The notes below the pieces were generated by a model, which saw only the letters and a list, made by a program, of their open reading frames with translations, had not been told where the DNA came from and made no database searches. Of a stretch of DNA of 20,367 nt, positions 14,983-20,367 are shown one piece after another. The position numbers and the translations under genes were made by a program. Origin of the DNA: a virus. The DNA is taken from positions 1 through 20,367 of the IMG/VR virus record IMGVR_UViG_3300027752_001318. One strand, given 5' to 3'. The stretch's first letter is position 1, and the number at the start of each line of letters is the position of its first letter.

Positions 14983-16275
14983 TTAAGGCATTTTCAAGAA
15001 GACTTTCATAGAGTCAACATCGATTCTGGTAATCTGTACTGTAATAGGATCTCCCGATTTAAATACACTCATTACCTCTTCGCTCAATTCGCTAACATGT
15101 AGCAGTCCAGTCACACCCTCTTCTATTGTAATAAACAAACCGTAATCTTTCTTAGTCTTTACCGTTGCCTGTATTACAGAAGGAATCTGATATCTTGATT
15201 GTATGTCTAACCAAGGATTAACCGTTATATTAGCTTTTTGTGTTAGAGTAATTTTAGTATTACTAATAATATCTTTAACCATAAATGAAACTTCATCACC
15301 TGGTTTAATATCTCTAGCTTTAAATTTAGCTAACGTGTCTTCATCTAAATCATTATTATGTATCATTCCAGTTAAACACTTGTTAAATTCTACAAATACA
15401 CCATATTTAGCAGTACCTGTTACGTTTCCTATAAGTGTTTCACCCTGTGTTTCTTTTAATGACTCTAATTCACTAGGTATTAATGCTTGTAAGTATTTTC
15501 TGTGTGAAACTACCAACGTGCCTCGTTCTGGTGAGAAACTCACTGGAACCACATACATTTCTGTTCCAATAATAGAACCAAAATCATGCAATTTATTAAT
15601 TCCTGCTAGTGATCCTGGCATAAAGCATTCAATTCCTTGTATTAATACCATGTAACCTCCGTTTTCAATCATGTGTGTAACTGTACCAATCCATGCAGTT
15701 CCTCCCGATTCGACAGCTTCCCTAAGATCCATAAACACCTTGTGTTTAACACCTCCATTAATACTTCCCAGTACATGAGAGTTTTTACTTAGCTGAGTAA
15801 TTAATACTGCAGTCTCGTCTCCTGGTTTTAATGACTGAACATCTGCGGGTTCTTTGTCATATTTTACATATATTAATTCTCTGTAACCTATATCTACACT
15901 AATAAACTCAGAACTAACTGCGTATATTTTACCCTCATGAATTTCTCCTGGGTTTAGAATAGTTATAACATTTCCTAATGATTCGTCATGTGCTGAAAGA
16001 ATGTCATACATTTCTTGAGCATACACTTCCCTAGAAAATACTTTATCTCCATTCTGTGTTTTTATATGTGGATTGTGTTTTCGCGTTCTTGATGGGCAAG
16101 TAGCTTCAAATGCATCCCAATCAAATTCTCCGGCTTCATCAAAGAATTCTGCACCTTCAGGTCCAGAATCTTCCTCTTTTTTTAAGTTTTCAACAATTGT
16201 GTCTAGTTCTTCAACTGGTGTTTGATTAGTTTTGGTTTCGCCAATTCTAATTCTTTTGTTTTTTTCGTTGTTCAT
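14983..16275 (-). CDS. Ribosomal protein S1-like RNA-binding protein with four S1 domains (430 aa)
   Basis: Four S1-type OB-fold domains can be seen at about 108-172, 192-258, 277-347 and 364-428. The last two are the most typical (GNVTGTAKYGVFVEFNKCLT then GMIHNNDL; KTKKDYGLFITIEEGVTGLL then HVSELS). The first 107 residues are charged and probably disordered, with FDWDAFE at 51-57 and VYAQEMYDIL at 84-93, which resemble the N-terminus I recall for Bacteroidetes S1. Cellular S1 binds A/U-rich mRNA leaders and helps the 30S subunit start translation; S1 homologues are known from some very large phages. Bacterial S1 usually has six domains, so this is a shortened form. The expected role is to favour or protect phage mRNAs, which here have SD-less A/T leaders. 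A plain RNA chaperone role is the alternative. It has its own candidate promoter upstream. Confidence 0.85.
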   Translation of the reverse strand: MNNEKNKRIRIGETKTNQTPVEELDTIVENLKKEEDSGPEGAEFFDEAGEFDWDAFEATCPSRTRKHNPHIKTQNGDKVFSREVYAQEMYDILSAHDESLGNVITILNPGEIHEGKIYAVSSEFISVDIGYRELIYVKYDKEPADVQSLKPGDETAVLITQLSKNSHVLGSINGGVKHKVFMDLREAVESGGTAWIGTVTHMIENGGYMVLIQGIECFMPGSLAGINKLHDFGSIIGTEMYVVPVSFSPERGTLVVSHRKYLQALIPSELESLKETQGETLIGNVTGTAKYGVFVEFNKCLTGMIHNNDLDEDTLAKFKARDIKPGDEVSFMVKDIISNTKITLTQKANITVNPWLDIQSRYQIPSVIQATVKTKKDYGLFITIEEGVTGLLHVSELSEEVMSVFKSGDPITVQITRIDVDSMKVFLKMP

Positions 16276-16300
16276 TTATTTTATATTAAAGGTGTAACAT

Positions 16301-16310
16301 ATTATATATC
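16301..16310 (-). promoter_or_regulatory. Candidate phage late promoter box GATATATAAT
   Basis: The coding-strand sequence is GATATATAAT, in the 45-base gap between the 618-residue gene and the S1-like gene, 25 bases before the ATG. The surrounding GGATATATAATA is a perfect match to the site before the Ig-repeat gene. In such AT-rich DNA a single match means little; the evidence is that all three largest gaps hold it in the same orientation. Confidence 0.5.
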
Positions 16311-16320
16311 CTATTATTTT

Positions 16321-18177
16321 TTAGAACACAACAGGTACAATACCCACCATGGGCACCGGACCAACTGGTGTTGGAATACCTCCTAAGTATAATAGTTTAA
16401 ATTCTAGTAAATGTAATGCATAAGCTGCAGCAACTGCTGTTGCAACTGCAAACGCAGGTGGTTGTGGCGCAGGAATAACACTAAATGTTTTTCCAGTGTT
16501 CCATGCCTTTCTTAAATTACCTGCCAATCTTTTTTTACCACCATAATATATTGGTATATAAATTCCAGTCAATGGTGCTGGTATTAATGCTGGCAATGCT
16601 GATGGTGTAGGCGCAAAAGGTTTCACAATACACGCATACCAATATGCAATAGTAATTTCTGCCATTTCTTCATAAGGATCTCCGCCTGGCCAACTATAAT
16701 TTATATCTGAATCAGCATCTGCTGCGTCACATTCTTCTGCCGCTGTTTTAGCATCAATAACTTGTTGTCTTTGAAATTTAAATTGACTTCCACCTTGTTT
16801 TGGATCTATTGCAATAATATCTTCCGGTGTTCTAGCGTTATTTATTGCGTTTGGAATTTTAATCCAATTTATTTTATATTCTGTGTTTTCATAATTTAAT
16901 TGAACGTAATTATTATCTTTCTGCCACCAGTAAACTCTTCTGGATGCTTGTGAAGCTCCAGTTGTTAAATTAAATGCTGACCAAAAATCCCGCACCGGTA
17001 CACTTGAATATGAAAACAAAGCTACAACATGATCTGTTAGTATTTTAGGTCTTTTGCTAGGGTTTTCAGGTGGGTTATGTTCTCTGTTATAAGAAACCTG
17101 TATCTTATACATGGACAATGGACAATCTTCTTTTTCATTAGGATCATATGGCCATGGCCTTACTATTGGGTTAACCAAACCATTTCTGACTCTTTTTTCT
17201 AGATCAAATTCTAATTCACCGTCTGCACTGTAGTATGGATATGATTGTTCTATTACTGATAAAAACAGTGCACTTATACCATCGGTAAGTGTTTGATATG
17301 AATATCCAGCATTTGATATATCTGTTCTGGCCTTCGTGCTAACATTAACATATGGAAATCTATTGCGAAAATAACTTCCACCGGGTGTCATCTCATACGT
17401 ACTCAAATCTTTATATCGTTCTTTACCTAAACTAATAGCCCATAAAATATAATTCCATCTAGCGTTATCGTTAGTTAAAGTCTCGTATTGTTGTAACAAT
17501 CTATTGGTGAATAATTTTATTAAATCATTTTCTGTTTCTGTACCGTCTAAGCAATGAAATTCAAAATGTTTAAACTTATGTAAATCTATCATAGGATCAT
17601 TTTTATAATCCTCTATAAACTTACTAAACTTTTTAGCCTGTTTCTTTTCTTCCTCAATAGGATCTGGTATCTCAATAGGATCTGGACAAAAGTCAGCATA
17701 ATCAGGATGAGATTCTTTACCCATTTCTATTATGTTTCCATCTTCATCCTTTTGATCCTGTAAAGGAATATCACCTTCTTTTAACATTCTCTCAAAAACT
17801 AATCCGTATCCCTGCTTCAACAAAAATTCAGCAGCTGGATTATTTGTATGTGTTGCACCAAATGGTGTCATTGCCAAACCCTTCACAGCTTCGAGATATC
17901 TTTCAGCGACTCTTACTCCAAAATCATATCTTCCACTTAATGGTGCAAGATTAATTGCATTTATCATTGCAGTAGGATCAGTAGTTAATGTAGCGTTAAG
18001 CGGATTACCTGGTTTTATTGATTTTATTAAATCAGCAGATGGTGGAAAAATAGGCACTTGATCAACTCCAACTTTCGGTAATTCATAAGATACCATTGCA
18101 CCTCCAGGTTTAGTGAAAGATTGCCCTGCGATATCGCCGGCTAGATTTGGTATAAATGTTGGCCACAGTGCTGGCAT
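16321..18177 (-). CDS. Virion-associated protein of unknown function with Pro/Ala-rich hydrophobic C-terminus (618 aa)
   Basis: The family is not recognised. The protein starts two bases after the spike gene stop, so the two are probably made together. The N-terminal 130 residues are Pro/Ala-rich with helices (GRYDFGVRVAERYLEAVKGL). Residues 163-200 are highly charged (DPIEIPDPIEEEKKQAKKF). The middle (200-500) is mixed, with many aromatic residues (RRVYWWQKDNNYVQLNYENT). Residues about 508-618 are markedly hydrophobic and Pro-rich (KPFAPTPSALPALIPAPLTG, then AVATAVAAAYALHLLEFKLL, and a tail repeating GIPTPVGPVPMVGIVPVV); the Ala-rich segment 576-597 could be a membrane-inserting helix. Next to the spike, this could be a hub subunit, a spike-tip or delivered protein, or a chaperone for the spike. 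No enzyme motif was found. Confidence 0.6.
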   Translation of the reverse strand: MPALWPTFIPNLAGDIAGQSFTKPGGAMVSYELPKVGVDQVPIFPPSADLIKSIKPGNPLNATLTTDPTAMINAINLAPLSGRYDFGVRVAERYLEAVKGLAMTPFGATHTNNPAAEFLLKQGYGLVFERMLKEGDIPLQDQKDEDGNIIEMGKESHPDYADFCPDPIEIPDPIEEEKKQAKKFSKFIEDYKNDPMIDLHKFKHFEFHCLDGTETENDLIKLFTNRLLQQYETLTNDNARWNYILWAISLGKERYKDLSTYEMTPGGSYFRNRFPYVNVSTKARTDISNAGYSYQTLTDGISALFLSVIEQSYPYYSADGELEFDLEKRVRNGLVNPIVRPWPYDPNEKEDCPLSMYKIQVSYNREHNPPENPSKRPKILTDHVVALFSYSSVPVRDFWSAFNLTTGASQASRRVYWWQKDNNYVQLNYENTEYKINWIKIPNAINNARTPEDIIAIDPKQGGSQFKFQRQQVIDAKTAAEECDAADADSDINYSWPGGDPYEEMAEITIAYWYACIVKPFAPTPSALPALIPAPLTGIYIPIYYGGKKRLAGNLRKAWNTGKTFSVIPAPQPPAFAVATAVAAAYALHLLEFKLLYLGGIPTPVGPVPMVGIVPVVF

Positions 18178-18179
18178 AA

Positions 18180-18893
18180 TTATTTACCTTTTTGTTGATA
18201 GTTAATATGTGTACTTGATAGTTTACCTACGGTTACTGGTGTAGGTGGCATCGGTGGTCCGGATGGTCCAACTCCCGTTGGGTGAATATGTGCATTATAA
18301 TCGTCTAACCACATTTGTAACCAATCTTGTAGAGATTGCCCTCTAACTGCTGGTTCTGTCTCATCTGCACCTGGTTCACCTTCATTTGAAACGAATATAT
18401 CACCACAGTCTAAGAACATTTTCGCATCCGTGCTTATCTTAATGAATCCTTCTTCGTCTATTTGTATCATTGGTCTCTCTTTAGCTCCACTACCGCGAGT
18501 GATAACCAAACCATCCTCAGGAGAATGATATATTCTTACATTTCGCTCAGCATCATATACTAAACTTATAACATCTTGTGGTGCATCAGATGTCTCCAAT
18601 ATATCTGTTTTTAAATCGTCATTTTGATCTATTTGAAACCAATATTCTGGATGATATATGTTACCATTATCAAATCTAACTGCAACTATGTCACCAACTC
18701 TTGGTACATGATGAGAACCCACTGCATCTCTATTCATGGGCGTTGCCCATGGAATTGAATCGTTTTCAAGTTTATCAAATTTACCATAAACTTTAACACG
18801 ACATCTACCATTAAGTAAAGGATCTTCGTTTACTACGACTTCTCCTAACCAATGCGAATCTCTTAAATTATCTTGAAAAAGCTCATCTGCCAT
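18180..18893 (-). CDS. Baseplate spike protein, gp5/gpV-like OB-fold, no lysozyme domain (237 aa)
   Basis: Residues 14-88 match the gp5/gpV N-terminal OB-fold: HWLGEVVVNEDPLLNGRCRV leads into IPWATPM, then VPRVGDIVAVRFDNGNIYHP. Residues 108-170 have short alternating strands (VRIYHSPEDGLVITR, IQIDEEGFIKIST, KMFLDCGDIFVS), as in the beta-helical needle. Near the C-terminus, WLQMWLDDYNAHIHPTG (residues 191-207) carries HxH (His202, His204), which in short spikes such as P2 gpV binds a metal ion at the tip; it is followed by a Gly/Pro-rich tail. T4 gp5 has a lysozyme domain between OB-fold and needle; it is absent here. The protein would form a trimeric membrane-piercing spike under the tail tube. 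It is joined to the gene before by a TAATG overlap. Confidence 0.82.
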   Translation of the reverse strand: MADELFQDNLRDSHWLGEVVVNEDPLLNGRCRVKVYGKFDKLENDSIPWATPMNRDAVGSHHVPRVGDIVAVRFDNGNIYHPEYWFQIDQNDDLKTDILETSDAPQDVISLVYDAERNVRIYHSPEDGLVITRGSGAKERPMIQIDEEGFIKISTDAKMFLDCGDIFVSNEGEPGADETEPAVRGQSLQDWLQMWLDDYNAHIHPTGVGPSGPPMPPTPVTVGKLSSTHINYQQKGK

Positions 18894-20347
18894 TATTCGT
18901 GTACATTATCATTAATACTATTATCTGGACTACTATCTACTCCTGGTTCATGAATTCTACCAGGTGATATTGGTTGACTATTTGGTTGTTGTGCAATAGG
19001 ATCATATACCTTTTCATTAATAAAATCATCAGGTGAACTATCAATTGCTGGATCATATACCCCATGTGGAGACATATTACCATTTGCCGGTTTATTTGGC
19101 TTAGGTTTAAATAATTGACCAGCTAAATTCATAATACCATTGATACTACCAGCTTCTAAAGCAGAATTAATATCTCCTAAACTTCCTAATGCTCCAGAAG
19201 CTCCATGAACATTATCCATAAATAAAGCTTTAACTTTATCCATTCCAGCTTCAGCCAATGTAGCCGCAGCTCCAGTTAAACCTTCTGGATATACTCTACC
19301 CATTGGATTATTGCCCTGACCCGGTAAACTGTTTTTTAGATTATTAAATCTATTTACTAGACCATCTGCTATTCCATTAACTTTATCACTGATTGCATTT
19401 TGAATATTTGCAAGTGGATTAAATGGAGTATTGGGATACAACTCATCATCTTTCTTTGAAGTAGGCATTAGAGGTGAGGCTTCTGGACTCGAGATGTTAG
19501 GTCCAAATTTATTACTGGTAATGCTAGATGTGTTCCAATAAAAGCTCAATTTAGGTTTTCTAAGTTCAGGTTGTTTATTTAAATCAGAAAACATTTCTTT
19601 TATAGAATCAGTTTCCCATTCACAATGACCTAATTCTATCATGATGTGAGGTTTCGCCTCAGCCGAATAATTTTTTACTAATGGCTCATCAAATCCACCA
19701 GGTACCGACTTAATCTGTGTTTCACTGCCTTTACCCAAAGCTGATTTGATTTGACTTAAACCCGAAGGTGTTGACACGGACGCAGCAGTTGTTGAATTAC
19801 CATATAAACCAAACTCTCTAGCGCCAACGCTTTGTTGAAATGTTCTAACTTCTGACATAACGATCCAAACTCTAAAGTGTCTTAAATTTTTTGGTAAAAC
19901 CTCTACGAATCTATTATAATCATATACTGCAGTTCTGTAAAGCTGCATTAAACCTAACGCTGTTAATTCAACATTCTCTTCTAGGCATTCAATTTCTATT
20001 TTTGGTTTTTCTGCTCCATTAAATGGCTCAGACATGTCTTTATATTCTTGTGTAGCTTCTAAGCCATTTAGTTTCTGCCAAAACCATGGAAGTTCTTTAT
20101 TGATCTTAAGTAACACTTTTTTGAAAGCTCGTAAGTTTGCAACATGTTTTCCAGGTTTGTCAGACGTTGATCCAGGAGGATCAACAAATTGTCTAAGATA
20201 TTCCTCTGCTGGTCCTGATAATAATGGTGAATGTTCTCTGTCTATTGCATCAAACATCATAAAGAAACTCAAATAAGTTGGATCTTCACTGATCTTACTT
20301 AAAATTGAACCTTTTCTAAACTCGTTAATATGTTTAAAGTCTGACAT
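18893..20347 (-). CDS. Tail-tube/baseplate hub-like structural protein (484 aa)
   Basis: The N-terminal 270 residues are a folded domain with blocks such as YLSFFMMFDAID, EYLRQFVD and ELPWFWQKLNGLE. There follow LTALGLMQLYRTAVYDYNRF (129-148) and VEVLPKNLRHFRVWIVMSEV (148-167). The latter pattern (helix with YD, then EVLPxNLRxF and beta strands) is one I associate with tube-like or hub-associated proteins of large myoviruses, for example those filling the gp48/gp54 role, but no exact family is claimed. Residues 275-484 are low-complexity, rich in Pro, Asn, Gly and Ser, with a helical part at 310-415 (AATLAEAGMDKVKALFMDNV). Two copies of a repeat end the protein (426-449 and 461-484). The ATG at 20347 is preceded by AAAGATAAATAATAC with no Shine-Dalgarno. 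The gene overlaps the spike gene by one base, so it is probably part of the hub or tube-baseplate junction. Confidence 0.6.
   Translation of the reverse strand: MSDFKHINEFRKGSILSKISEDPTYLSFFMMFDAIDREHSPLLSGPAEEYLRQFVDPPGSTSDKPGKHVANLRAFKKVLLKINKELPWFWQKLNGLEATQEYKDMSEPFNGAEKPKIEIECLEENVELTALGLMQLYRTAVYDYNRFVEVLPKNLRHFRVWIVMSEVRTFQQSVGAREFGLYGNSTTAASVSTPSGLSQIKSALGKGSETQIKSVPGGFDEPLVKNYSAEAKPHIMIELGHCEWETDSIKEMFSDLNKQPELRKPKLSFYWNTSSITSNKFGPNISSPEASPLMPTSKKDDELYPNTPFNPLANIQNAISDKVNGIADGLVNRFNNLKNSLPGQGNNPMGRVYPEGLTGAAATLAEAGMDKVKALFMDNVHGASGALGSLGDINSALEAGSINGIMNLAGQLFKPKPNKPANGNMSPHGVYDPAIDSSPDDFINEKVYDPIAQQPNSQPISPGRIHEPGVDSSPDNSINDNVHE
18896..19072 (-). repeat. Imperfect C-terminal duplication in the hub-like protein
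   Basis: Copies at 19001-19072 (residues 426-449) and 18896-18967 (residues 461-484) share the core DSSPD and IN, with 11 of 24 residues equal. They are separated by 11 residues and the second copy ends at the stop codon. The segment looks like a short linear motif present twice, perhaps a docking peptide. Confidence 0.6.
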
Positions 20348-20367
20348 GTATTATTTATCTTTATTTT

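Noticed and set aside
15203-15655. 150-codon plus-strand reading frame opposite the S1-like gene
   Set aside because: It lies wholly inside a clear four-domain S1 gene, has no recognisable protein pattern and is an antisense shadow of it.

Overview
The window looks like part of the late (virion) gene block of a large contractile-tailed bacteriophage, probably one infecting a Bacteroidetes (flavobacterial-type) host. All fourteen genes lie on the minus strand and are read from right to left. They are packed almost end to end: the largest gaps are 58, 56 and 45 bases, and three gene pairs overlap by one base as TAATG. The DNA is AT-rich, and all 13 visible stop codons are TAA. No gene start has a convincing Shine-Dalgarno sequence; most have an A/T-only leader ending in AATAATG or AATAAATG. 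Three things support the host guess: these starts, an S1-like protein whose N-terminus carries an FDWDAFE motif that I recall from Bacteroidetes S1 proteins, and DUF5011-type Ig repeats. The host remains an inference.

Layout in the direction of transcription. (1) 20347-18180: a 484-residue tail/baseplate protein and a gp5/gpV-type spike protein that has the OB-fold and an HxH tip but no lysozyme domain. (2) 18177-16321: a 618-residue protein of unknown function with a Pro/Ala-rich hydrophobic C-terminus. (3) 16275-13616: two genes that do not look like ordinary baseplate parts, a four-domain ribosomal-protein-S1-like protein and an amidoligase-fold enzyme fused to a beta-helix-like tail. (4) 13614-7521: the baseplate wedge block, with a neck/wedge-like protein, gp25, gp6 (baseplate J), a 94-residue protein and a 913-residue gp7-like wedge protein. 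(5) 7506-1181: three fibre or peripheral baseplate proteins of 201, 645 and 1252 residues. (6) 1122 to the window edge: a partial surface protein made of near-identical Ig-like repeats.

The gp25-gp6-gp7-like-fibre order matches T4-like wedge operons. The three largest gaps each contain a 10-base box reading GATATATAWT on the coding strand. The box lies exactly 25 bases before the S1-like and amidoligase starts and 38 bases before the Ig-repeat gene. It is a good candidate for a phage late promoter and sits in front of exactly the genes that are least typical of a baseplate operon.

The most interesting parts are the amidoligase/beta-helix protein, which may modify a virion or host protein; the S1 homologue, which may help translate SD-less phage mRNAs; and the shared promoter box linking them. 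No RNA genes, CRISPR arrays, insertion sequences or convincing terminators were seen. No stretch longer than 58 bases lacks a gene.
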